A stretch of DNA of 64,000 nt from Smittia aterrima (taxonomy: Eukaryota > Arthropoda > Insecta > Diptera > Chironomidae), in NCBI GenBank assembly GCA_033063855.1, contig CP093829.1:20305537-20369536 (forward strand). Reading direction: 5' to 3'. Below are positions 46,235 through 57,192 of this stretch, piece after piece. The notes under the pieces were generated by a model. It made no database searches. It had not been told where the DNA came from and was given only the letters and a program-made list of their open reading frames with translations. Position 1 is the stretch's first letter. Each line of letters starts with the position of its first letter. A program made the translations under genes and the position numbers.

Positions 46235-47149
46235 AAAGCTTCACCTCAATTAAGAATCCGTGTTTTTGTTTTAAAATATTTTTAATCTCATTAAGATCAA
46301 AATTTAATTCGGCATTAAATGCAGCGAGAAGATACTTGAAAATATTAATGAATAAATGATACGCAAACACCAGCAAATTGATTCCGACAGAGCGTATCTT
46401 TATCCTTCTCAATGCTTTCATCTCGTTTAATGTTCGATGAACCGTCGCTTTGAATTCTCCGCGCCCACTCGGTTCGCGTGTGTTGTTACGCTGCGAGAGT
46501 TTATTTGATAACGAAATAAGATGGGGAAGATAAAATTTAATTGAATTTCTCATTTTACGTCGAAAAGAGGAGGAAAAATGTTAATCCTCTTAAAAGTGAT
46601 GACGGTGATTGAAAACCCTTTTCTGCTTTTTCTCATGTTGTAGAGTCGAAGGAAAAAAAATGGATTTGCGACACGACAAATCGATAAATAATGTCGGGAA
46701 GTTGAGTAGAATCGAATTCAAGCTTCATTTTACATTTTTAAACGCTCGATGGGGAACAACAACTACTACCTGATCCCGAGAGACTTTAAAGAACGCCATA
46801 AAGTAGAATTTCCTTCTTTCGGCGATGTGACAATCTCTTTCGGTTTGATGTTGTCGTCTTCTCTCTTTGGACTTTTTCTACAAACTTTTGTCAAACCAGT
46901 TTGTCATCGAAGAGCTTGTCATCGTCAAGGAGAAAAGCCCTTGAAAAAGTGTAAATGCTTTAGTTCTGATTACTTTATCATTCTCTGTTTATTTCTCTCC
47001 TTCGTGTGCTTACACTTTACAGTTCTCAAAAACGTTTGTTTGTTGTTGCTTTCAATTAAAATTATTTTTCTCTGACTTCATTCTATAGATTGCCCGAGTT
47101 TACTTTCGAACGATATGCCCAGTCTTGTTTTAATCGTCAAGTTGTGAAG
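46235..47149. other. intergenic / 5' region of alpha-mannosidase
   Basis: No coding exon supported. An acceptor-like CATTCTATAG just before 47090 suggests that the mannosidase ATG exon is preceded by a non-coding exon, which may lie in the open region around 46.75-47.07 kb. Confidence 0.4.
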
Positions 47150-50100
47150 ATGATGAACCGATTTAACTTTCGCGAGACATGTAAAATTGTGCTGACATTA
47201 AACTTGTGTCTACTCATCAGTGCTTTACCGTCAATGCAAAATGCCAAGCTCTCCAATGACTTGGTGAAGGATGAAAGTGGAAGTAACTGGAGTGGAAGTG
47301 ATGAGGCCAGCGCAAAAGCAACCCAAGCTGGGTCGATGAGTCGAAATAATGATGCTCAATCAAAGTGCGGGTACGAGGTGTGTACGTCAGCCTCGCATTT
47401 ATCAACTTATTGCGTCCGATTATTCAATTTCTTCTAATCGTCATGCATTTTCCAGTCGTGCCCAAAAGTAAAACCTGATATGTTGAACGTCCATCTCGTT
47501 GCTCACACTCACGATGATGTTGGGTGGCTGAAGACTGTGGATCAGTATTACTACGGAAGTGAGTATAAGCGAAAGGGCAATTAATTACCTTTCCCTTGTT
47601 GCGTGAGTTCTAACAACCCGTCGATATTATGAAGAGAACAGCACGATGACCAGGCCAAATTCAAGGCTCGGGATTCGCTAACGCGATTGTTGTGTTTGAA
47701 CGCAGAAAAAAAGCTCATCATCGTCAAGTGAAAAGAGTTCATATGAAGCGATAACCCCGCATCGCTGAAAGTGACAAAAGCGAACCGTGTTATACTTTTT
47801 CCTCGTGTCGCTCTGTAAATAATAGTAACTAATTTTGCCTGTGCGGTTGTATCGCCTGTCTCTCGCACAATTTATTTTTGCTACCGCAAATTGCTCTACA
47901 CTCGAATTAGTTTAGATATTGAGACAATTCTTTATTTGTTTGGCGCTCAAAATCGACTTTCTGGCTAACAAAAAAAAAACCTTTCCGATAGGCAGAGGAC
48001 TGACACAGAAGGCTGGTGTTCAATACATCATTGATTCAGTTGTCCAAGCTCTACTTCAAGATCCTGAAAAAAGATTTATTTACGTCGAGTCAGCGTTTTT
48101 TTCTAAATGGTGGCGTGAGCAAGATGATAAATTGAAGGAGCAAGTGAAGATGCTTGTGAATGAGGGTCGGCTTGAATTTATCGGAGGAGCTTGGAGTATG
48201 AATGATGAAGCGACAACACATTATCAGAGCATCGTCGACCAGTTTACTTGGGGTTTGCGTTTCCTAAACGATACATTCGGTGAGTGTGGTCGACCGCGTG
48301 TCGGATGGCAAATTGATCCCTTCGGGCATTCACGAGAGCAAGCTTCGCTCTTCGCGAAAATGGGATTTGATGGACTGTTTATTGGGTAAGTTATTCATTC
48401 TGCCTTCGTTAAAGAGCAAAAAGCATAAAAAACATCGAACAATGGAAGGCGTTTAGACTATCAGGATAAAGAAAACAGATTGGCAACGAAGACTCCTGAG
48501 ATGATCTGGAAATCGAGTGCCAACTTGGGTAAGACGACACTGAACTGAACGAGAAAGCCATGAAAATGTCATAAAAAATTATCTCTCAAGATGACGCCGA
48601 TCTGTTCACTGGAGTCCTCTTCAACAACTACGGCCCTCCGAACGGATTTTGTTTTGACATTCTCTGCGATGACGAGCCAATAATCGATGATAAACACAGC
48701 CCCGACTACAATGTTGATCGACGGGTGAGTCTAATGATCTAATGACACTAAAACTTGACTTTCTTCACACGAAACAAAAAATGTATTAAATATTTAAAGG
48801 TGACTGAGTTCATAAATTACATTCAAACACAATCTGAATTGTATCGCAGTAGCAACATAATTTTAACGATGGGCGGTGATTTTACTTACATGGACGCTCA
48901 TGTTTACTATAAAAATCTTGATAAGTTAATCAGGTAAAGGTCACAACTGCTCGTGCCATTTTTTCTTTTACTGAAAAAAGTCAAATTTTGGTTTTGAAAA
49001 CAAAAAATGAAAATTAAATTTAGGTTGCAGACTTTGTCAGCTATGTGACAAACATGTCTCATGCTTATCAAACGAACAATGTGCTAATCACTATGGGTGA
49101 AGACTTCAATTATCAGTCAGCGCATATTTGGTTCAAGAACCTCGACAAGTTGATAAAGTAAGAGAATAAAGTGGCATGAGCAATTAAATCAATCAATCTA
49201 GACAGACTTCAAGACGCTTTCTCTCTCTCTCTCGCTTAGGTACGCTAATCAACGTCAGGACGATGGTCTGAAAGTAAATCTTTTCTACTCGACTCCGTCG
49301 TGCTATCTCAAGTCGCTTTATGACTCGAACATAACTTGGCCAACAAAATCCGATGACTTTTTCCCTTACGCAAGTGATCCACATGCTTATTGGACTGGAT
49401 ACTTCTCGTCGAGACCGACAATAAAAAGATTCGAACGAGTTGGCAATCAATTCTTACAAGTCTGCAAACAATTGTCGGCGACAGCAACAGTTCAAGAAGC
49501 TCACTTTGGCGCACATTTGAGTGCGCTAAGAAGAGCAATGGGAGTGATGCAACACCACGACGCAATCACGGGGACCGAGAAGCAACACGTCGCTAGTGAT
49601 TACGAAAGGATTTTGCATCAAGCCATTTCAGCTTGCGGTGCAAACACAAAATCTGCTTTGAATCAGTTCACGACTGGCAAATTGCCAAAGCTTCAACCCG
49701 AACAAGGATACTCAAATCAAACAGCCGATCAATGGGATTTCAAATTTGAATCGTGTTTGAACTTGAACGTAAGCTTGTGCGACGTGTCGGAAAATTCAAA
49801 CCAATTTATGGTGACGGTTTATAACCCACTCGCTCACGCGAGTTATCAATTCGTTCGATTCCCTGTTGGAGGCGAGAAATATGAAGTTCGAGATTATAGA
49901 AACATTCTTGTGCCATCACAGTTAGTGCCTCTTGCGAAATCACTTAAATCTTTAGACTTCCGTCGAAGTGAAGCCGACAACGAATTAGTTTTTCAAGCTA
50001 CAGAAGTTCCTGGACTTGGCTACAAATCGTATTACGTCTCTCGAATTATAAATAATATTCAACCAGAGGTTGTTCACGTTGTGAGACGACAAAAGCGAAA

Positions 50101-51543
50101 GCCGGCACCGGTTGTGATTGGAAATGAGTTCTTAAACATTTCGTTCGATGTCAACGGCATGTTGTCGGAAATAACTGTCGATGGTGAGACGAGTAAACTT
50201 TCACAGAATTTTCTATTCTACAAAGGAGCTGTCGGAAACAATGAGAACTATGAAAATAGATCATCGGGCGCATATATTTTCAGACCCGATCCTAAAGCTA
50301 AGGAACAATTAATCACAAAAGAAGCAACAATCGAAGTGTTCCGAGGCGATGAGGTGGATGAAGTGCATCAGGTGTTCAATGACTGGATTAGTCAGGTCGT
50401 TAGGGTTTACAAGGGCGAGAAGTTTATTGAATTCGAATGGCTTGTTGGACCGATTCCAATTGCAGACAACGTAGGAAAAGAAATCGTATCGCGATTCTAC
50501 ACAGTTATGAAAACAAATGGAGTGTTCACCACCGATTCGAACGGACGTGAAATGCTGGAGAGAAAGAGAAATTTCCGTCCAACGTGGAAGGCAAACATTA
50601 AAGAACCTGTCGCTGGGAATTATTATCCGGTGACTACGAAGATTGCGATTGAGGATGAAAAGCATCGCTTAGCTGTATTAACTGACAGAGCTCAAGGCGG
50701 CTCAAGTCTTTTCGACGGTACGATCGAATTAATGGTGAGTTGCGATGAACAAAACTCTGCTTCTTTAAAAGCTCAACATTTCCTTTTCAGGTTCATCGTC
50801 GTTTGATGCATGACGATGCGTTTGGCGTTGGCGGTGAGTTACGTCGAGTTGAAGACTCTTTAGAAAACTCACTCATTTCATTTTATCTCACAGAGGCACT
50901 GAATGAAACTGCTTTCGGCAAGGGATTAGTCGCTCGTGGAAAGCATTATCTCATCTTTGGATCACAGACAATCCAGAAACAGCCAACGCAGAAGGGACTC
51001 GAACGGATTTTACAAAATCGGATTCTCGCTTCGAATTGGTTATTCTTCGACGACGTTTCGAGCATAAGTTATGATGATTGGGCAACGAAATACTCGAACA
51101 TAGTAAGTTTCATCCAGTTTGGCCAATATTCATAAATTAGATAAGAAAGAATATTTTCTCCCTCTTCACAGCATTCAGCAATCGGATTGTCTCTGCCACA
51201 GAACATTTATTTGATGTCATTTGAGCCTTGGAAAGACGGTTCTTTCTTAATTCGATTCGAACACATTGCCGAGAAAGACGAAGACCCTCAACTGTCAGCG
51301 TCTACACGCTTCAACTTGCATGACGTCTTTCCTGGCTTCGACATCGACTTGAAAGAAGTGAGTTTGTCGGCGAATCAATGGATGGAGGATTTCGAGCGCC
51401 TACATTTCTCTCAGGATTCAGTTGATTTCCTTGACGAAGAAAAGAAATCTGAGAAAGTTTCCGCAGTCTCGCCCGAGTTGGAAATCACATTGAATCCAAT
51501 GGAAATCAAAACCTTCGTAATAACATTATCTCCGAAAGTTTAA
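47150..51543 (+). CDS. lysosomal alpha-mannosidase, GH38, with alternative exons 6a/6b
   Basis: It removes terminal alpha-mannose from N-glycans in the lysosome. Exons: 47150-47377, 47456-47558, 47992-48385, 48449-48528, 48591-48724, then either 48800-48933 (6a) or 49024-49157 (6b), then 49240-50734, 50791-50833, 50894-51102 and 51172-51543. Either form gives 1063 aa. A signal peptide (IVLTLNLCLLISALPS) is followed by a Ser/Asp-rich spacer and the GH38 domain. The domain has the zinc-binding HTHDDVGW (His93-Trp100), the nucleophile Asp219 in GWQIDPFGHS, and the MQHHDAITGT segment of the helical domain. The C-terminal beta-sandwich includes VHRRLMHDDAFGVGEALNET. Only 6a or 6b can be used: both have phase 0 entry and phase 2 exit, so including both would shift the frame. 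AATAAA at 51627-51632. Confidence 0.93.
48800..48933 (+). other. mannosidase exon 6a
   Basis: 134 nt, starting VTEFINYIQTQ and ending KNLDKLIR. Functional splice sites on both sides (TTTAAAG acceptor, CAG|GTAAAG donor). It carries the MGGDFTYMDAHVYY version of the segment. Confidence 0.85.
49024..49157 (+). other. mannosidase exon 6b
   Basis: 134 nt, starting VADFVSYVTNM and ending KNLDKLIK. Acceptor AAATTTAG, donor AAA|GTAAGA. It aligns with 6a without gaps and carries MGEDFNYQSAHIWF at the equivalent place, the version closer to what I expect in most lysosomal alpha-mannosidases. Confidence 0.85.
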
Positions 51544-51577
51544 TTAAGAAAAAGTGATCAGGAGAATATTTTCTTTC

Positions 51578-51632
51578 TTTATTTTCCGTTGGTTTCCATC
51601 GCGAGGAAATGTGAGCTTTTAAGGTAAATAAA
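51578..51632. terminator. crossed polyadenylation signals of mannosidase and PKG
   Basis: The mannosidase signal (AATAAA, plus, 51627-51632) lies beyond the PKG one (AATAAA on minus, 51578-51583). The two convergent mRNAs should therefore share at least about 50 bp of antisense 3' UTR. Confidence 0.5.
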
Positions 51633-51675
51633 AAAAAACTCAAAAGATTACAAGTAGCGCCTCTTTAAATACGAA

Positions 51676-54600
51676 TTAAAATTCCGCGTCCCAGCCTGAG
51701 TTCTCGTCGGGAGGAATCTCAAAATCATTTGAAAACGTGTCGAAGTTTGATAAATCCAAGGGACCATTGACGCAGGAAATTTTCGGTGGTTTAAGCGTCA
51801 AAGTCGACAGACTCTCCCAATCAAATCCTTGAAACCATCTAAGGAAGTAAACAAGTAAATAGTTGGATCAAATTATTTAAATCAATCTCGTCTCTTACTT
51901 GTGCTTTCGAATATCGTCGATTCCATTTCGTTGGTAACCGAGTCTGTCTGCGGGACAATCTCTACAGAGCTTTTTAATCAAGCTTATTGCTGATCTCGAC
52001 ACATGACGTGGATATTCAATTGCATCGACTCCTTTTAGAATGATATTGTAGGTTTTGAGTGGATCGTTAGAAGTGAAAGGCGGAGCTCCCGTGATAAGTT
52101 CGGAAATCAAAACACCAAGCGCCCAGTAATCTACAGCTTTATCATGGCCCTTGTTCAAGATTATTTCCGGAGCAACGTACTCTGCAAACAGTAAAGCAAA
52201 CCGTTGACTATCGACAGAATTTAATCTTCTCAAATGAACTCACCAGGTGTTCCACAGAAAGTCCACGTTTTCGAAGAATATCCGATCTGCTTTGCAAATC
52301 CAAAGTCAACTAGTTTTACGTAGCCGTTCGCTGCGAGCATGAGATTTTCCGGCTTCAGATCTCTTGGGAATGATTAAGCCATAAAGTCGCTGGTGCGAGT
52401 GAATAAATTAAAACTCCTCGACTCACCGATAAATAATTCCTCGACTATGCAAAAACTCGAAAGCTTCCAAAACACATCCGACAATGAACTGAGCTGTCGT
52501 CTCATTAAAACGCCCTTGATTCCTTAGAATCGTCCAAACCTCGCCTCCTAAGCAGGCCTCCAACAGCAAATAAATGAACTTCGTGTCACGGTATGTTCGA
52601 TAAAGTCGACAAATAAATGGAGATGACACTTCAACAGAGAGAATGAGATGAGAAAGAAAAAGAAAAGTGTAATTAGAACGCTGAGAGAAAAATAAATCTT
52701 TTCATTCTTTCAACTTGAACAAAGTAACATTTCAAGCGTAGGAGATTATTCAAAGGGAACTCACATGAAAGCATTATCCGTCGTTCATTAAAAACGTGCT
52801 CCTCCTGCTTTGTCTCGAGGATATGCACTTTTTTCATTTGTTTTAAAGCGAAGATTTTCATTGCATTGTCCTTGACATAATTCACAAGCACAACCCGACC
52901 GAAGCCTCCAATTCCAACCGTTGCGAGAGTTTTTAGATCCTTGAAATCAATGCTTGCATACTCTGAAACAAAAAAATGTTTTTTTGTTAAAATTGCAAAT
53001 TGATTGCAGTGAATCCTTCCAATTAAATCAATCTCACCTCGTTCTATCTCTTTGGTTTGCTCAAATAACTGAATTTGTCTGTTTTCAATTTGTTTGATTG
53101 CATAGATTCTATCTTGGTCGCCGTAGTCTTTCTCTTGTAGCTCTTCTAAATCACCGATGTGGTCCTTGAATGATTGTCTATCTAATGTTAGGCACTCGAC
53201 GCCAGGTGATAGAGCGATAATATTTGCACTACGTTTATCCTCCTTGATCAATGACATTTCTCCAAAGTAATCGCCTCGACCGAGTTGTCGAATTTCTTCT
53301 TCAACTGATCGTCCTTTGATTGAAATGATTTTCTTTTAGAATTCGCGAGAGATTAACTATTCAATATTTACCCGGAAGCTTTTGTGTAACTTTAACATTT
53401 CCTTGACTAATTAAAAAGAAATTGTCACCAACGGCACCTTGTCGGATGATGTAAGCATCAGCTGGATAAAACTCCTAATTATTTGAATAAATAAGCAAAC
53501 ATCTTTAAGAGGCTTTCTTTCAAGAATCTTGATGCTTTCAACTGGAGAAGTGAGCCGAAAAGGAAACGAGGAGTGGCTCAAAGTACTCAAAATTCAAGGC
53601 AAACAAGATTGAAGATTAACGTTTTAAGTCTTCGTCCATGAGTAATTTAGAGATTTGACTTACTAATTCTAGCACGTCAGCGATTTTACTCAACACGCTG
53701 TTGTCCAAGTTCTGCAGCAGCGGAACTGACTTCAAGAACTTGACATTCTCTTCGATTCTTTGAAGACCTGTTCTCATCATAATTTGTTGGAAGGCTCGTC
53801 GATCCAAGACCCACACTCGAGAGTTTGGTTGGACAGCTGCAAACAATTTTCACTTTGAGTTCACATTTAATCATTTCATTTCGTGTTTAAAAGAGGAAAG
53901 TCTCGTGGGACGAATTGAGCCTCTTCTTCCTTTGTATACTGACCTTTAATGGAAGCAGTTCGCCTACAATTGTAGAGAATCGCCAGCTCGCCAAATGCTT
54001 TTCCAGATGGCAAAACTCCCAAGACTTTGTTATTAACAATAATTTCGAACTCGCCCTCGGCGGAAACGAACAAATGATTGCCAGGCTCATTTTCTCGCAC
54101 GATATATTCACCGATCTCAACCTCCATGCTGTACATCGACTCGACGAGCTCTCGGATTTGAACACAGTCGAGGTGCTTGAGGAAATCATTATCAAGAACT
54201 GCATCCTTGATTTGTTGTTTGGACCTGAAAAGAAGGCAAAGAGAGTAACGACTCGATTTATCAAAATTTTCCGATCAAAACTCACTTAAAGTCTTTCTCG
54301 AATTTTCTTATTAAGATGTCACTTGAACAGCCAATGATATTGGTATCACAACTCTCACCCGATACGCCCTGCTTCTTAATAATAGTTTGCTGAAGCAAGT
54401 TTGAACTAACACGCGTTGAAGCATCTGATGTGGAAGACTTTTTATTCTTATCGAGATTTTCTACTTCATTGCCATTGCTGTCGTTGCTCTGGCCTATCGT
54501 CCGTTGACTCGCTTGCAGACTTGAGAAATTACATTCACATTTTAAATTTCTGATCGCTTGCTGCTGTAGCACACTCTGAAACGCATGCATTCAAAGTTTT

Positions 54601-57192
54601 TTTTTGTGCCCGGATGAATTCACACAATAAAAAGAGATAATTGACCAATTCGTGTGGAAAATGCATAAAACATGAAAAGAAAGCAAAAAAAATAATTCAA
54701 ATTAAAACAAAATCTAAAATGAGCTTTTAGATACCAAATGACAAAATGTTGTTGCTTAAAGAAAGCTTACAGAGCTTTAAATTATTCAGAAGAAATTTTG
54801 CAAACACAAATAACACTGTGAAGTAAAATGTCGCCTCGTTTGTGTTGTCCACGATGTGGTCGATTTTATTTGTTGGAAGAAGAAAGAGAAAATATTTCAG
54901 AGCTAGACGAAAGTGGGTGGTGAGTGGGTTTGCTCGTAAAGCGCAAAGAGAGGATGATGAAGAATTCAACTTCTTGCTTAAAGAATAAATCAGAAACATT
55001 TTTTTTATCCTTCAGCGGATCTGGCGAGAGCTGAATTTCAATCTTCATTCGTTTTTGTTTCATTCGATGCTGCAAAACATTTTCAACTGCGAGAAGCCTT
55101 GTTTGTGTTTACTTTAAGGAAGCAATAAACAAAAACACAACTGCCGCGAAGCCCTCAGATGGAGACTCGTGTTCACCAGAAGAAGAGAATCATCTCAAAT
55201 AAGAAAAGACTACGACTGTTCATCGTCTCGCTTGTGTTCAGTGCAAACAATGTTTTCAACAAAAAGAAAAAATCAGCAAACAAGGCAAGTAAGAGTTTCT
55301 GGAGAATGCTAAGCAACATGAACACTGATTAGGCAAACGAATTTATTTCTAAAGACGACCGATGTCCTTAGATGATGATTGATGGCTTAAACATTCTTGA
55401 TGGCAATGAGAACGTGAAATTTGTTCGCTTCAAATCGATGTTTGTAGGATTAAGAAATGAAACTTCAGTTTTCGCTCTTCCCTTCAAACAAAATCTCCAT
55501 TTCCTTAATGGTTTTGTTATTCAGAATATTGTCTGATGTTTGTTCCACTCAACAACTTTTATGTTGAGCCTAAGACATAAAAAATGAAACCTCCTCGAAG
55601 TTTTCTTTTGGCGACATCGAAAATCAAGAGTTTTCCCGAAGAGTTTCATGTCAGGGCTTTTCGTCAACTCGTTAGAGAAATCACGGAGTGAGGGATCATC
55701 GAATGAAAAGCCCTCATAAAGAAAATAATATTTGTCTCTCATGCAGAAGTAAGTGAATACTTTTAGTGTTTCTTTGGTGGAGATTGCTTCTCTTTCGTTC
55801 GAGGCGACAACATAAAAAGAAAACAGACGAGATATCTTTTGTATCTAGCCAAAGAATTGTCATGCCAATGGATCAAATTAACGTCATACCTTCAATTTGT
55901 GGATTTCTCGCTTCAAGTTGTTGATCTCATCGTCTCGATTTCTTATCGTTTCCTTGAGCTCCTGGATTTCTTCTTGAAGAGTTAAAGGCTTGAATTCACT
56001 CTGCTGGATAATTGGATGTTCAGCATAGCTTTCCGATATCGACCGTTTCTTTCGTGAGTCGTTGTATGTTTGTCCAAAGAGAACTAGCGACGTTTTTCGT
56101 ATCTGAGTGATAATTATTAAGTAAATCTTATTCGATACACAACAGATGTCGAGCTCACCTGATTTTTTGTGTGTGAATCAGCTAGAATTGGTTTTATTTT
56201 CGATGTTTTCTTTAATATGTTTGAGGCCGTAGTACCCATTGGTCCCAAGATACCAGACTCCTAGACGAAACAAAAATTAATCATGAAACAAATCAAAAAG
56301 AAAACAATTTCATTTCTCTTTCTACCTGGAAGAACTTCTCGGCTGTGTTGTGTCCCAAGCTTTTCGGATTATTTAATAACTTTTCATCGGAATTCTGCGG
56401 GTGGACCTCGACAACCGTTGTCGAACCACTCGAGAGACTTGTTGAACTGTCGTCTAGGTCAGTCACAAGCAAATCCGATACTTTTTCACTTAACTCGACT
56501 TCTTCGCTCTCTTCGTCGACGCTGTAGGATGAAGAAAACGACCGGTCACCAATTGAATCGAAACGGAACGCCCGCTTTGCGCTTGGAAAGCTTTTTGATC
56601 CCTTCTTTAATATCGGTTTGTGTCGAGGTGTCGTCTCCGGGACACTCGTCGAGACTTGCGGAATCACATGCACGTTGAACTCAGGATGAATCTCGACATT
56701 TGAGCTTGAATATCTGATATTTGGTGAAGACAATCTCTTGGAATGTTTAATCTCGATGTTCTGATTACCACTTTTGAAGATTCTGTCTTGACAAGTACGA
56801 GGCCGGCATGGCAAATCAAAGTTAACCGGAATTGGATATCGATTTTCTTCTGTAAATATTACTGGCGTGTCAGGATGGGAAAACGACTGATTTTTGCTGC
56901 TGTTTCGATCGAGCTTCGGTCTTTCTTTATCACAATCCGTTTCAGTTATCAAAGGAATTATGATCGGCGAATGATGACTGCAATTGCATTTGGCGTAGAG
57001 ACTTCCGCACGTGTTACTCTTTTTGAAGTTTGCTCGCGATGGAACCTTGATCCGAACTGCTGAGCTTTCAGCTAATTTTGGCATGTTCTCGAAATCCATA
57101 CTAAGCATCGTCGTTGTGTTGGTTAAGCTAATTTCAGTCTGCTTGTTATTATTGTTGTTCGCCAAAGGCTTTGACGCTGATATCTTCTCCAT
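51676..57192 (-). CDS. for: cGMP-dependent protein kinase, foraging-type
   Basis: A cytosolic Ser/Thr kinase activated by cGMP. Thirteen coding exons on the minus strand: 56326-57192, 56159-56260, 55890-56102, 54286-54575, 53944-54224, 53664-53836, 53372-53474, 53038-53313, 52765-52962, 52427-52628, 52244-52362, 51899-52181, 51676-51838. They encode 1089 aa. A long Ser/Asn-rich N-terminus is followed by a coiled coil at about 365-400 (EIQELKETIRNRDDEINNLK), then cyclic-nucleotide site A (FGELAILYNCRRTAS) and site B (YFGEMSLIKEDKRSAN). The kinase domain shows GIGGFGRVV, the ALK lysine, YRDLKPEN, DFG and TWTFCGTPEYVAPE, and the tail ends GWDAEF. The start is taken at 57192 because a CATTCAG acceptor directly precedes that ATG, so the upstream open frame is probably intron. 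The length and long N-terminus fit foraging better than the shorter Pkg21D type. Confidence 0.9.

Noticed and set aside
49308..49565. Minus-strand frames of 85 codons inside mannosidase exon 7
   Set aside because: They are shadows of the strongly conserved sense-strand coding sequence.
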